Notes: a model not told the origin generated them from the letters alone. Counted from the first letter of the stretch, positions 1-8,574 are shown. The stretch is 64,000 nt of DNA from Devosia sp. 1566 (GCF_004005995.1 NZ_CP034767.1:3428501-3492500), one strand, 5' to 3'. Translations and numbers: made by a program.

Positions 1-279
1 CAGCTGATGGAAAAGCAGACGAACGTCGCTAGTGATTGCACCAATTCCAGTCAGACGTCTGCCGCTTACGGATTGGCGGACTTGCTGGGCCGCGGTGTTG
101 CCAGCAGGGCGCCGAGGGCCGAACGACACAGGCGGTTTTCAACAGCATCGACCGGGCACCCGGGTCTTTCGAAGCCCTCGTACACCGGACAGCAGCGGTG
201 TGGATGACGCCCACCTGATCAAGGGGCCGGCCCTGGCGATCGAACGGGCGCGCTTCGAAGCGGCCGCGCCTGTCCAAGG
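1..279. other. Left edge, no gene recognised
   Basis: No reading frame in this stretch resembles a known protein. The long minus-strand frame crossing it runs antisense and out of frame through the SnoaL-like gene and has an arginine/proline-rich composition typical of noncoding GC-rich frames. It probably holds the 3' flank of the minus-strand operon that ends at 280. I see no clear terminator hairpin. Confidence 0.4.
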
Positions 280-786
280 TCAACCCAGCATCTTGAGTTG
301 GGTCATCAGCTCCAGCTGATCCGAACTGAGCCAGTACTCCGCCACCTTGCCGTTTTCGATGCGCAGGAAGTCGGCGCCGGCAAATCGCACCGCTGTGCCG
401 GGCTCGGCCTGGGCACCGGGAAAACCGCCTTGGTAGACACCGCTCGCCAACCACCGTCCGGCAATCATGCCATCGCGGAAGAGTGGCGGAACCTGGACAT
501 CGAAGACGAAAGGTCTGATCGCCGCATGAAGCTGGCCGATCCAGCCCGCCATCCCGGCCGCGCCGGCATAAACGGATAGGTCGCCGCCACCGATGGGGTA
601 CATGTTGAGCTTGTAGTCTTCGGCCATGATCTGCTCGGCCGTTGCAAGATCGCCATTCCACATGGCAATCCACTTGTCCCAGAGGGCCACTAGTTCGCTT
701 TCCCGGGACTGTGCCAGGCTCATTGATGTCATTCCCAACAGCGGCACTGCGGCAAGGCTGGCAGTCATCATCGTACGTCGTTTCAT
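280..786 (-). CDS. SnoaL-like/NTF2-fold protein with signal peptide
   Basis: 168 aa. The N-terminus (MKRR, hydrophobic stretch, then SLAQ around residue 26) looks like an export signal with an adjacent twin arginine, so the protein is probably periplasmic. The rest, with LWDKWIAMWNGDL near residue 35, LRIENGKVAEYW near 147 and the short C-terminal helix, matches the cone-shaped NTF2/SnoaL fold used by polyketide cyclases, dehydratases and many small binding proteins. The ATG overlaps the stop of the upstream NmrA-like gene (ATGA), so the two are translationally coupled. The substrate cannot be read from the sequence; a role beside the neighbouring oxidoreductase is inferred from the operon only. 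Confidence 0.75.
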   Translation of the reverse strand: MKRRTMMTASLAAVPLLGMTSMSLAQSRESELVALWDKWIAMWNGDLATAEQIMAEDYKLNMYPIGGGDLSVYAGAAGMAGWIGQLHAAIRPFVFDVQVPPLFRDGMIAGRWLASGVYQGGFPGAQAEPGTAVRFAGADFLRIENGKVAEYWLSSDQLELMTQLKMLG

Positions 787-1661
787 TGTTCAGCTCCTGG
801 CTTGATGGTGAAAGCAGTCTTGTAGTCGGCGAGGAAAGCCGCGAATGAACGGGCCTCACGCCCCGTCACCGCTGACACTGCCGGGCCAACCCCGTCGGCC
901 TCGTGGCGGGCGTAGTGGGCGTAATCCTCGATCAGGCCATCGGCTTGCCATTGGGGGAAGCCCGCCGTGAGCGCGGCATCGCGCATGACATCGGGCGAGA
1001 TCTCGACAAAGGTGACGGGTTGGCCGATGGCCATGCCGATCTGCATTGCCATATCCTCATGGGTCAGCGCCTGCGGGCCGGTGAGATCATAGACTTGGCC
1101 CTCGTGACCGGAGGTGGTCAGCACGGCGAGGGCGACAGCGGCAATGTCACGGTTGTCGATCAGGCTGACCCTGGCGTTGCCGATGGGCGCAAACAGCTTG
1201 CCCGTGGCGGCGATGGCGCCGCCGAAACCCACAAATCCCTGCATGAACAGATTGGGCCGCAAGAAGGTAAAGGTCATGCCGCTGTCGCGGATCGCCTGCT
1301 CCACCGCCGCGTGATAGCGCAGGAAGCGCACCGGGGAACTGGCTGCGGCATGCAGTTGCGACAGCTTGGTGATATGCCTGACCCCCGCCCGCTGGGCCGC
1401 AGCGACAAAGGTTAGTTGCTGCTGCTCGGCCCGCTCGGTGGAATTGGTGAGCAGGAAGGCCCGCTCAACGCCCTGCAAAGCCGCCCCAAGCGAGGCCAGG
1501 TCGTCGAAGTCACCAGTGACCGGCGTGATGCCCGCAAGGCCTTTGAGCTTGTCGGCGGCGGCGGCGGAGCGTGTCATGGCCCTGGCCGCTAGACCCTGGG
1601 CGGCAAGCTGTTTCGCCAGTTCAAGGCCGACCTGCCCGGTGGCACCTGTAAGAAGGATCAT
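783..1661 (-). CDS. NmrA-like NAD(P)-binding oxidoreductase (atypical SDR)
   Basis: 292 aa from the ATG at 1661, chosen because a strong AGGAG lies 7 bases upstream and the Rossmann strand begins immediately (MILLTGATGQVGLELAKQL). The glycine-rich motif TGATGQVG at residues 5-12 binds NAD(P). The pattern HITKLSQLHA, FTFLRPNLFMQ and a C-terminal alpha/beta region match the NmrA/QOR2/azoreductase-like atypical SDR family (usual length 280-300 aa), which act as quinone or azo reductases or as redox-sensing regulators. Longer upstream starts would add a tail without homology. The gene is divergent from the LysR regulator at 1750, which probably controls it. Confidence 0.85.
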   Translation of the reverse strand: MILLTGATGQVGLELAKQLAAQGLAARAMTRSAAAADKLKGLAGITPVTGDFDDLASLGAALQGVERAFLLTNSTERAEQQQLTFVAAAQRAGVRHITKLSQLHAAASSPVRFLRYHAAVEQAIRDSGMTFTFLRPNLFMQGFVGFGGAIAATGKLFAPIGNARVSLIDNRDIAAVALAVLTTSGHEGQVYDLTGPQALTHEDMAMQIGMAIGQPVTFVEISPDVMRDAALTAGFPQWQADGLIEDYAHYARHEADGVGPAVSAVTGREARSFAAFLADYKTAFTIKPGAEQ

Positions 1662-1714
1662 CGTCAGCTCCTGTTGTGTCCCACCAATATGAATGCGGAC
1701 AGCCATCAAGCAAA

Positions 1715-1747
1715 TTGACAAGAGCATTCAGGCGGTCAGTATATAAT
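1715..1747 (+). promoter_or_regulatory. Promoter-like elements before the LysR gene
   Basis: TTGACA at 1715-1720 and a perfect TATAAT at 1742-1747 lie between the divergent genes. Their spacing is 21 bases, longer than the usual 17. The TATAAT is only two bases before the ATG, so a transcript from it would be leaderless or would need a later start codon. GAATGC (1691-1696) and GCATTC (1724-1729) form an inverted repeat that could bind the regulator. Confidence 0.3.
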
Positions 1748-1749
1748 GT

Positions 1750-2652
1750 ATGAGCATAAGTGCCCCGAGTGCGAGCATCGACTGGGAGCGGCAGCGGGCC
1801 TTCATGGCCGTGATGCGCGAGGGCAGTCTGTCGGCTGCGGCCCGGGTCCTCAATGTCGCCCAACCCACCGTTCGGCGTCGCATCGAGGATCTGGAGCGCG
1901 AGCACGGCATCGTGCTGTTCACCCGGTCGCCCACTGGACTGCTGCCGACCGCCATTGCCCATGAGCTGACCGCGCATGTCGAAGCCATGTCGAGCGCCGC
2001 CCAGTCCTTTGCGCGTGCCGCCTCTGCCGAGGCTGGATCGCCCGCCGGTGCGGTGCGGATCACCGCCAGCGAGGTCGTGGGGGTCGAAGTTCTGCCGCCA
2101 ATGCTGGCGGCGCTGCGGGCGCGGCATCCGGGACTGGTGATCGAACTGGGGCTCAACAATCGCACCGAGAATCTGCTCGATCGCGAGGCCGATATAGCCA
2201 TTCGCATGGTGCGTCCGGTGCAGGAAGCGCTGGTGGTCAAGCGCATCGGCGCTATACGGCTCGGTCTTTACGCCTGCCGGAGCTATCTGGCCGCCCATGG
2301 CACGCCCACCTCGTTTGAAGAGGTCAGATCCGCCGGACTGATCGGCTTTGAAAGCGAGACGCCTGGCATCCGCACCTTGCGTCAGCGCGGCCTTTCATTC
2401 GGGCCCGAGGATTTCATCTTCCGCACCGACAGCGACCTTGCCCAACTAGCGGCGATCCGCGCGGGCGTTGGGATCGGCGTCTGTCACGTCGGGCTGGGCG
2501 AACGCGACCCCGAGCTGGTCCGGGTGTTGCCGGACGCGTTCAGGATGGAGTTTGAGACATGGGTGGTCACGCATGAGGACCTGCAGCAGGTGCGGCGGGT
2601 GCGTCTCGTCTTCGACGCCCTGGTCGAGGGCCTGACAGCCTACGCCCTGTGA
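1750..2652 (+). CDS. LysR-family transcriptional regulator
   Basis: 300 aa, the normal LysR length. The winged helix-turn-helix spans about residues 10-70 (RQRAFMAVMREGSLSAAARVLNVAQPTVRRRIEDLE). The LysR substrate-binding domain follows from about residue 95 (GAVRITASEVVGVEVLPPMLAALRARHPGLVIEL). It is divergent from the NmrA-like/SnoaL-like pair with an 88-base intergenic region, the classic arrangement for a LysR regulator of the opposing operon. The ATG is the first in frame. A TATAAT sits almost directly before it, so translation could be leaderless. The effector is unknown. Confidence 0.9.
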   Translation: MSISAPSASIDWERQRAFMAVMREGSLSAAARVLNVAQPTVRRRIEDLEREHGIVLFTRSPTGLLPTAIAHELTAHVEAMSSAAQSFARAASAEAGSPAGAVRITASEVVGVEVLPPMLAALRARHPGLVIELGLNNRTENLLDREADIAIRMVRPVQEALVVKRIGAIRLGLYACRSYLAAHGTPTSFEEVRSAGLIGFESETPGIRTLRQRGLSFGPEDFIFRTDSDLAQLAAIRAGVGIGVCHVGLGERDPELVRVLPDAFRMEFETWVVTHEDLQQVRRVRLVFDALVEGLTAYAL

Positions 2653-2946
2653 GCCGGCTCGCGACAGCTCGCTGATTGTACACGGCAGGCGCCAAGCCGT
2701 TCGGGTGACCCGATGCGTCGACCGAATGCTGGCCATGCGAAAACCGACTTCCGCATCGCGTCATCGAGGTCATTTGCATAATGAGCTGCTTCCTGCCTGC
2801 CACTGTGACGGTTGCCGCGGCGTGAAGGAACGGCGGCTTCCGGGAAATGGAGGCGCTGACGCTCACCGCCGATAAGGGGTCGACCTCTGCCGCTCCCAAA
2901 ATCCCCACGCTGACAGAGCGTTGGGCTCTCGATTTGGCCTGCTGGC
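2653..2946. other. Intergenic region between convergent units
   Basis: Nearly 300 bases between the stops of the LysR gene and dctM. I see no convincing gene, tRNA or strong terminator hairpin. A minus-strand frame of 127 codons overlapping it has no recognisable domain and extends into the LysR coding sequence, so I treat it as noncoding. Confidence 0.4.
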
Positions 2947-4206
2947 TCAATAGATCGTCAGAGCTGGGATGAAGCTCACGGCCATCAGTAGCGCCATGGC
3001 GACGGCAAAGAACGGCCAGAGTTCGCGCGTCGTGGCGCCCAGACTTGTCTTTGCGATCGATGACGAAATGAACAGAGTCGTCCCGATCGGTGGCGTGTAG
3101 AGGCCGATACCCAAATTAATGACCATGATCAGACCTAGCTGTACCGGGTCCATGCCGATCGCCGCAGCCAGTGGCACAAAGATGGGACCTAACAGCAGGA
3201 TCGACGGCGGCAAATCCAACGGCATGCCAACCAGCAGCATCAGGGCATTCATCAACAGCACGATGACGATCGGGTTGGAGATGTTGGCCGAGACCCAGAA
3301 GGCAAAGTTCTGAGGCACCTGATCAAAGGTGAGGATCCAGCCCACAGCCGCACTGCCCATAATCACCAACATCACCATGCCGGTGGCGACGCCTGCCTCA
3401 ACGACGTTAAGATAGAAGCGGCTCCAGGTCAGGTCACGGTAGAAGACAAGGCTCAGAACCAGCGAATAGACCACGGATAGCACCGCGACCTCAGTCGGCG
3501 TGGCGAAGCCAAAGCGCAATCCCAAGATGATTAAAACCGGCAGCAAAATGGCGGGCATGGATCGGAGCAGGACGCGAACCAGTTCGCTGCGGGCAACGCT
3601 CTCGCGCTGTACAGGATAATTGCGCTTCTTGGCAATGGCCCAGCACACGACGATGAAGCCGCCTGCCATGAGCAGCCCGGGCAAAATTCCTGCCACGAAC
3701 AGGTCCGCCACGCTGGTACCACTGACCAGGGAATAGAGGATCATCGGGATCGAGGGCGGGATGAGCACGTCGATCACGGCCGAGGTCGCATTGTTGGCAG
3801 CGCACAGCCCCGCGGGATAGCCCTTTTTCGTCTGCCATGGGATCAGCACAGACCCAAGGGCGGAGGCATTGGCCACCGCGGAACCGGAGACGCCACCAAA
3901 GCCGACAGAAGCGAGGACCGTGGTCGACAGCGGTCCGCCGCGGAACCGGCTCATCGCTAGGGACGCCAGCCGTAGTAGGTCTTCACCTAGCTTGCCGCCT
4001 AGCATCAGCGTGCCGGCCAGCATGAAGAAGGGCAACGCCAGCATCGGGAAGGATTGGGTTTGATCGAAGATCTGCTGAGCGACGATCGAGAGCGGCAGGA
4101 ACCCGTTGGTCAGAATAGCGAGGCCCGCGGCGATAATCAGGCCGTATCCGACCGGAACGCCCAGCACCATGAGGCCGCAGAATGCGGTGACCATAACAAG
4201 GGTCAT
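2947..4206 (-). CDS. dctM: TRAP transporter large permease (DctM family)
   Basis: 419 aa, with about twelve hydrophobic segments and the family hallmarks PMLALPFFMLAGTLM near residue 55, FGGVSGSAVANASALGS near 103 and PPSIPMILY near 150. TRAP large subunits form the sodium-driven translocation pathway of tripartite carboxylate or sugar-acid transporters in the inner membrane. Its ATG overlaps the stop of dctQ (ATGA), and it ends the minus-strand operon that begins with the short-chain dehydrogenase at 8415. The substrate is not readable, but the catabolic genes in the operon point to a sugar, polyol or sugar acid. Confidence 0.93.
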   Translation of the reverse strand: MTLVMVTAFCGLMVLGVPVGYGLIIAAGLAILTNGFLPLSIVAQQIFDQTQSFPMLALPFFMLAGTLMLGGKLGEDLLRLASLAMSRFRGGPLSTTVLASVGFGGVSGSAVANASALGSVLIPWQTKKGYPAGLCAANNATSAVIDVLIPPSIPMILYSLVSGTSVADLFVAGILPGLLMAGGFIVVCWAIAKKRNYPVQRESVARSELVRVLLRSMPAILLPVLIILGLRFGFATPTEVAVLSVVYSLVLSLVFYRDLTWSRFYLNVVEAGVATGMVMLVIMGSAAVGWILTFDQVPQNFAFWVSANISNPIVIVLLMNALMLLVGMPLDLPPSILLLGPIFVPLAAAIGMDPVQLGLIMVINLGIGLYTPPIGTTLFISSSIAKTSLGATTRELWPFFAVAMALLMAVSFIPALTIY

Positions 4207-4736
4207 ACCGGAAGATCCTCAGTGTTGGCCGGTTGGCGTGCTTCCCATCCCAGAAGGCCGACGCGCAGCGCTTGGGTCAGGGTAACCACGGTCACCAGCG
4301 CGGCCATCACCGCCACCGAATAATAGCCGATGCTATTGGGCAAGCGCAGGATGGGGCTGCGCTCGGCGCTAGCGATCTCGGCCACCGACAGGGCCTGCCA
4401 GCACAGGATGACGAAGCAAGCGGAAACCATCACGCTCATGGCGACGAATAGCGCCTGGTTGCCGCGTGACGAGAGCTTGCCATAGATCCATTCGACCGCC
4501 ATGTGCGTGCCGGAAATCGCGGCCAGCACGATGCCGGCCGCGATGAACCATGGGAAGAACAAGGTCGGGAGCTCCTGTGCGAAAGAGAACCCGCCGGTGG
4601 TGAGGAGATACCGTGCCACGACATTGGCCGTCATGACGACGGTCAGGACGACAGCAGTGACTAGGACCACGACCCTGCAAAGACCCGCGACGATCCGATC
4701 CACAACATCGGCCGCGGTCAGCAATGCGCTTCCCAT
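4203..4736 (-). CDS. dctQ: TRAP transporter small permease (DctQ family)
   Basis: 177 aa from the ATG at 4736. This start has AAGGAAA five bases upstream; the longer frame would run into dctP and adds an arginine-rich tail without a membrane segment. Four hydrophobic segments and the motif FAQELPTLFFPWFIAAG near residue 57 followed by HMAVEWIY match DctQ proteins, which support the large subunit in the inner membrane. It lies 14 bases downstream of dctP and overlaps dctM by four bases, so the three are co-translated. Confidence 0.9.
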   Translation of the reverse strand: MGSALLTAADVVDRIVAGLCRVVVLVTAVVLTVVMTANVVARYLLTTGGFSFAQELPTLFFPWFIAAGIVLAAISGTHMAVEWIYGKLSSRGNQALFVAMSVMVSACFVILCWQALSVAEIASAERSPILRLPNSIGYYSVAVMAALVTVVTLTQALRVGLLGWEARQPANTEDLPV

Positions 4737-4750
4737 AACGTTTCCTTCCG

Positions 4751-5755
4751 TCACCCCTGCGCCGCGGCGAGGACTTCGTCGACCAACGAGCCGCCTTCGG
4801 GCTTCGCCCTCCAAACATCAGCCACACCCTTGGTCGCCTCGACGAAGGCGGCCCGATCCACCTCGGTCACCGTCAGATCCGCGTTTGCCTGGAACTCGGC
4901 CAGAACGTCGACGGCCGCCTGTTTGGACAACTGGCGCTGCACGTCACGCGCCTCGTTTGCCGCTGCAACGATATGCTCAAAGTCCGCACCGACACGACCA
5001 CGGGCAATAGAGGACATCAGGAAGGGGTTGCATTCCCACTTATGCGCCGTGAGCGAGATGAAGGGATTGACCTCGAACAGCTTGGACGAAGCGATGTTGG
5101 CCAGTGGGTTTTCCTGGCCATCGACCACGCCCTGCTGCAACGCGATGTACAGTTCGCCGAAGGCGATCTGTTCGGTCGCACAGCCCAGCGCCGCGAAAAT
5201 ATCGGTGGTCATAGGGTCCGCAGGGGTGCGGATCTTGAGGCCGGCAATATCGGCCGGAGTGGCAACGGCCTTCTTAGAGTTGGTGACATGGCGGATGCCG
5301 TTGTCCCAGAAGCCCAGAGACACGACGCCGAGCGCCTCGAATTTGGTTGTCAGCGTTTCGCCCACCGGGCCATCGACGACGCGATATGCCGTATCGGCGT
5401 TCTGGAACGCGAACGGCAGGCCAAGAATGTTGAGCTCGGGCAGCAAGGCGGAGGTGGCGCCCTGACTATTGGCCGTGAAGTCGAGCGCACCCGTGCGCAG
5501 GCTGGTCAACATGGCAGAATCGCTGCCCAGCGTCTCCGAGCCGGCTACGTTGATGATGACCCGACCCTCTGTCTTAGCAGCGACGAGCTCTGCGAACTTG
5601 GCAGCGGCCACGGTGCGCGGGTTACCGGGAGCGGCGCCATGCCCAAGGGTCAGCGTGGTCTGGGCATAGGCCCGACCACCCGAAAGCCCTACCAGGGCGG
5701 GGGCAGCAATGAGCGCGCCCGTTGCTGCGAGTAGTTGGCGACGTGTGATCTGCAT
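4751..5755 (-). CDS. dctP: TRAP transporter substrate-binding protein (DctP family)
   Basis: 334 aa. The N-terminus carries a twin-arginine signal (TRRQLLAATGALIAAPALVG, cleavage near AYA-Q at residue 31), so the folded protein is probably exported by Tat. The mature part has the DctP pattern: LTLGHGAAPGNPRTVAAAKFAELVAAKTEGRV at the start, LGFWDNGIRHVTN near residue 145, the ligand arginine segment GLKIRTPADP near 170 and QQGVVDGQENP near 209. A strong GGAGGAG precedes the ATG. It captures the substrate in the periplasm for DctQM. The ligand class is unknown. Confidence 0.93.
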   Translation of the reverse strand: MQITRRQLLAATGALIAAPALVGLSGGRAYAQTTLTLGHGAAPGNPRTVAAAKFAELVAAKTEGRVIINVAGSETLGSDSAMLTSLRTGALDFTANSQGATSALLPELNILGLPFAFQNADTAYRVVDGPVGETLTTKFEALGVVSLGFWDNGIRHVTNSKKAVATPADIAGLKIRTPADPMTTDIFAALGCATEQIAFGELYIALQQGVVDGQENPLANIASSKLFEVNPFISLTAHKWECNPFLMSSIARGRVGADFEHIVAAANEARDVQRQLSKQAAVDVLAEFQANADLTVTEVDRAAFVEATKGVADVWRAKPEGGSLVDEVLAAAQG

Positions 5756-5782
5756 GATTTTCTCCTCCAGTGCGTTGTTACC

Positions 5783-5803
5783 GGACCGCTCCTCCAGCGG
5801 TCC
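5783..5803 (-). other. Stem-loop between transketolase and dctP genes
   Basis: GGACCGCT and AGCGGTCC (8 bp) flank a five-base loop just after the transketolase stop and about 27 bases before the dctP ATG. There is no T-run, so it is more likely an mRNA processing or stabilising hairpin that uncouples high dctP expression from the upstream genes than a full terminator. Confidence 0.4.
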
Positions 5804-5805
5804 TC

Positions 5806-6807
5806 CTATTCGTCCAGCCAGATCTTGACCTGTGCTGTTATCGCGTCCGTCGAAATGCCGTACCGATCGTGTAGCGTCGGCAATGCTCCGGCGGCCAGGA
5901 ATTCGTCCGGCAGGCCGACCTGCCGGAATTTCGGTGCGACGCCATTGCGCAACAGCGCAGCGGCAACGGCCTCGCCTAATCCACCGATGACTGTGTGATT
6001 TTCGGCGACCACTACAAGGCGCGGCTTGCGGAGCACTTCGGCGAGAATAGTAGCCTCGTCCAATGGCTTGATGGTGGGTGAGTGCAAGACAGCGGCCGAG
6101 ATATTGTCCTTCGCAAGCAGCTTGACCGCTTCAAGGGCACGCATAGTCATCAGGCCGGATGAGATAAACAGAACATCTTCGCCGTCCTGCACCAGCTTAG
6201 CCTTGCCGAGCTCGAAGCTGTAGTCGTGGTCATCAAGAACAGCCGGCACCTTGCCCCGCAACAGCCGCATGTAGACCGGCCCGGGATGATGGGCGATGGC
6301 TGGCACCGCTTGCTCGATATCGAGCGCGTCGCAAGGATCGACAATGGTCAGGTTGGGCATGCCGCGAAAAATCGCAAGGTCTTCCGTTGCCTGATGGCTC
6401 GGACCGTAACCGGTGGTAAGCCCTGGCAGCGCGCAGACAATCTTTACGGGCAGGTTCTCTTCCGCGATGGCCATGCAGATGAAGTCGTAAGCGCGGCGTG
6501 AGGCAAAGACGGCATAGGTCGTGGCGAAGGGGATAAAGCCCTCGCGTGCCAGTCCGGCAGACGCCCCCATCAGCAATTGCTCTGCCATGCCCATCTGGTA
6601 GTAGCGGTCAGGATAAGCTTTGGCGAAGACATGCAGGTCGGTATACTTTCCAAGGTCCGCTGTCAGCCCGATGATTTCCGGACGTTCAGCTGCGAGCTTG
6701 ACCAGCGCTTCGCCGAACGGTGCGGTACGGGTCTTCTGGCCTTCGGCCGCGATCGAGGCGATCATCGCCGACGTCTTGAGGCGCGGCTTTGGCGTGGCTT
6801 GGCTCAT
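5806..6807 (-). CDS. Transketolase C-terminal subunit
   Basis: 333 aa containing the pyrimidine-binding (Pyr) and C-terminal domains of transketolase/DXPS-type enzymes. Visible hallmarks are GLTADLGKYTDL near residue 47, the cofactor-activating glutamate in QMGMAEQLLMGASAGLAREG near 75, TTGYGPSHQATEDLAIFR near 130 and VVAENHTVIGGLGEAV near 263. It needs the N-terminal subunit encoded just upstream, whose stop it overlaps by four bases (ATGA). Split transketolases act on unusual ketoses or their phosphates, as in apulose or sulfoquinovose catabolism. No sugar kinase or isomerase is adjacent, so the substrate stays open. Confidence 0.92.
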   Translation of the reverse strand: MSQATPKPRLKTSAMIASIAAEGQKTRTAPFGEALVKLAAERPEIIGLTADLGKYTDLHVFAKAYPDRYYQMGMAEQLLMGASAGLAREGFIPFATTYAVFASRRAYDFICMAIAEENLPVKIVCALPGLTTGYGPSHQATEDLAIFRGMPNLTIVDPCDALDIEQAVPAIAHHPGPVYMRLLRGKVPAVLDDHDYSFELGKAKLVQDGEDVLFISSGLMTMRALEAVKLLAKDNISAAVLHSPTIKPLDEATILAEVLRKPRLVVVAENHTVIGGLGEAVAAALLRNGVAPKFRQVGLPDEFLAAGALPTLHDRYGISTDAITAQVKIWLDE

Positions 6808-7658
6808 AGCGGCTTTCCTGCATCAAGGACATCCAGAGCGAGTTGCCATTCGTTGGGTTCGACGCGGATGAAGTGGGTGACTTCGCGCTCTTCGAGGAAG
6901 GGCACGCCCTTGGCCATCCGCGTGTCGCAGATGATGATCGAAGGCTTGCCATTATCGGCATTGCGTGCGCGATCAAACGCGTCGCGTACCGCGTCTATGT
7001 CGTTGCCGTCGACTCGCTCGGCATTCCAACCGAATGCCGTGAACTTGTCCGGCACCGGCTCGGCATTGAGCGTCTTTGTCGAAGGGCCGTCCGCCTGCTG
7101 ATCATTGAAGTCGACGATGGCAATGAGATTGTCCAGGCCATGATGTGCCGCAGACATCGCCGCCTCCCAGGTCGAGCCCTCCCCCAGTTCCCCATCCGAC
7201 ATGAGGTTATAGACAAAGGACTTGGAGCGCTTGCGCTTCAGCCCCAATGCCATTCCGATGGCGATAGGCAACCCGTGGCCCAGCGAACCGCCGGTAATTT
7301 CCATGCCCGGGGTATAGGCAGCCATGCCGGACATCGGCAGGCGGGATTCGTCGGACCCATAGGTCTCGATGTCCATTTCGTTCAGCACGCCAGCCTCGAT
7401 CAGCGCAGCATATAGCGCGATGGCATAATGCCCGATCGAAAGGAGGAAGCGGTCGCGGCCTTCCCATTGCGGGTCATAGGGCCTGTAGTTCAGCGCGTGG
7501 AAATAAGAAACGGCGAGCACATCAGCAATGCCAAGGGCTTGCCCCACGTAGCCCTGCCCCTGAACCTCGCCCATCTGCACCGCATAGCGACGAATGCGCC
7601 AAGCGCGCTGGGCCAAGGAAACATTGGGAATATGTCCGGTGGGTTCGAGCGACATCAT
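6804..7658 (-). CDS. Transketolase N-terminal (thiamine diphosphate-binding) subunit
   Basis: 284 aa, the PP domain of a split transketolase. It shows GSLGHGLPIAIGMALGLKRK near residue 133, the thiamine-diphosphate motif beginning GDGELGEGSTWEA (near 164) and ending NLIAIVDFNDQQ, and HALNY...RDRFLLSIGHYAIALYAAL at the N-terminal side. Two ATGs are adjacent; the second (7655) is better spaced from a GAGG that overlaps the end of the SDR gene. It lies four bases after the SDR stop and overlaps the C-terminal subunit, so SDR, N- and C-subunits are one translational unit. Confidence 0.92.
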   Translation of the reverse strand: MMSLEPTGHIPNVSLAQRAWRIRRYAVQMGEVQGQGYVGQALGIADVLAVSYFHALNYRPYDPQWEGRDRFLLSIGHYAIALYAALIEAGVLNEMDIETYGSDESRLPMSGMAAYTPGMEITGGSLGHGLPIAIGMALGLKRKRSKSFVYNLMSDGELGEGSTWEAAMSAAHHGLDNLIAIVDFNDQQADGPSTKTLNAEPVPDKFTAFGWNAERVDGNDIDAVRDAFDRARNADNGKPSIIICDTRMAKGVPFLEEREVTHFIRVEPNEWQLALDVLDAGKPL

Positions 7659-7662
7659 GGCC

Positions 7663-8415
7663 TCAGTGGATCAGCATACCGCCATTGACGTCGATCGTGG
7701 CGCCCGTGACGTACGAGGAAAGATCGGATGCGAGAAACAGATAGATTCGGGCGACGTCTATGGCATCGCCTAGGCGGGCCAAGGGAATGCCTTTGATGAT
7801 GTCGGCACGCATCTCGTCAGTCAGCTTGCCACCGGTAATATCAGTCTGGATCAGACCCGGTGTTACGCAATTGAACCGGATGCCGGCAGGGCCGAATTCC
7901 CGGGCCATGGCCTTGGCGAGGCCGAGCACGCCAGCCTTCGCTGCGGAGTAGTGAGGGCCACCGAAAATGCCACCACCGCGTTGCGCCGATACCGAAGACA
8001 TGCAGGCGACCGAACCACCGCCCTGTTCGACCATGTGGGGAATGAACGCCTGGCTGAGCAAGAGGACGCCTGTCAGGTTGACGTCAATGACCTTGGCCCA
8101 ATTTGCCAGCCTGATTTCCATGGTCTTGAGCGGCTGGGTGATGCCGGCATTGTTGATCAGGATATTGATGCGGCCGAAGTGCTCGATAGCTTGCTGGGCT
8201 GCTGCTTGACATGAACCCTCTTCGCTCACGTCGCACTGAATTCCGATATGCCCGCTGCCTGGAAGTTCCTGGGCTACGGACTGACTTGCATGCCCATCAA
8301 GGTCGAGGATGGCAATCCGGGCGCCGTGCGACGCAAACAATTCGGCTGTGGCGCGACCAATGCCGCGAGCGCTGGCGGCGCCGGAAATGACTGCAGTCCT
8401 GCCTTCGAGCAGCAT
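7663..8415 (-). CDS. Short-chain dehydrogenase/reductase (classical SDR)
   Basis: 250 aa from the ATG at 8415, chosen for its GGAGG about eight bases upstream and because the cofactor motif follows at once (AVISGAASARGIGRATAELF). NNAG near residue 88 and the catalytic Ser...Tyr-x3-Lys (SSVSAQRG...YSAAKAG) are present, and it ends with the usual YVTGATIDVNGGM. It is the first gene of the operon SDR, transketolase N and C, dctP, dctQ, dctM. It probably oxidises or reduces the imported sugar or polyol before the transketolase step. It faces the LysR gene at 8575. Confidence 0.92.
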   Translation of the reverse strand: MLLEGRTAVISGAASARGIGRATAELFASHGARIAILDLDGHASQSVAQELPGSGHIGIQCDVSEEGSCQAAAQQAIEHFGRINILINNAGITQPLKTMEIRLANWAKVIDVNLTGVLLLSQAFIPHMVEQGGGSVACMSSVSAQRGGGIFGGPHYSAAKAGVLGLAKAMAREFGPAGIRFNCVTPGLIQTDITGGKLTDEMRADIIKGIPLARLGDAIDVARIYLFLASDLSSYVTGATIDVNGGMLIH

Positions 8416-8552
8416 CGGGATGGATCCCCTCCATAGTGGCGGCCCCTCCTTTTTGGATAGTGGCAAGCCAGAAAACATCGCGACCTATGTCGCCTGCCTG
8501 CCAGATAACGTCAGTTGGTCGCGCCGCTCAAACGCGAACTTTACAGTCTTGG

Positions 8553-8567
8553 ATGAACGGTGTTCAT
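8553..8567. promoter_or_regulatory. Candidate LysR box (T-N11-A palindrome)
   Basis: ATGAACGGTGTTCAT is a perfect inverted repeat with a three-base centre and contains the canonical T-N11-A core of LysR-type sites. It lies eight bases before the ATG of the LysR gene and about 140 bases before the SDR start. A regulator bound here could repress its own gene and control the divergent transketolase/TRAP operon. Confidence 0.5.
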
Positions 8568-8574
8568 GTGAAAC

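Noticed and set aside
29..859. Minus-strand frame of 276 codons
   Set aside because: It runs out of frame through the SnoaL-like gene, is rich in Arg/Pro/Gly and has no recognisable domain.
2567..2950. Minus-strand frame of 127 codons in the gap before dctM
   Set aside because: Overlaps the LysR coding end, has no family features and no ribosome-binding site; composition is that of a noncoding GC-rich frame.
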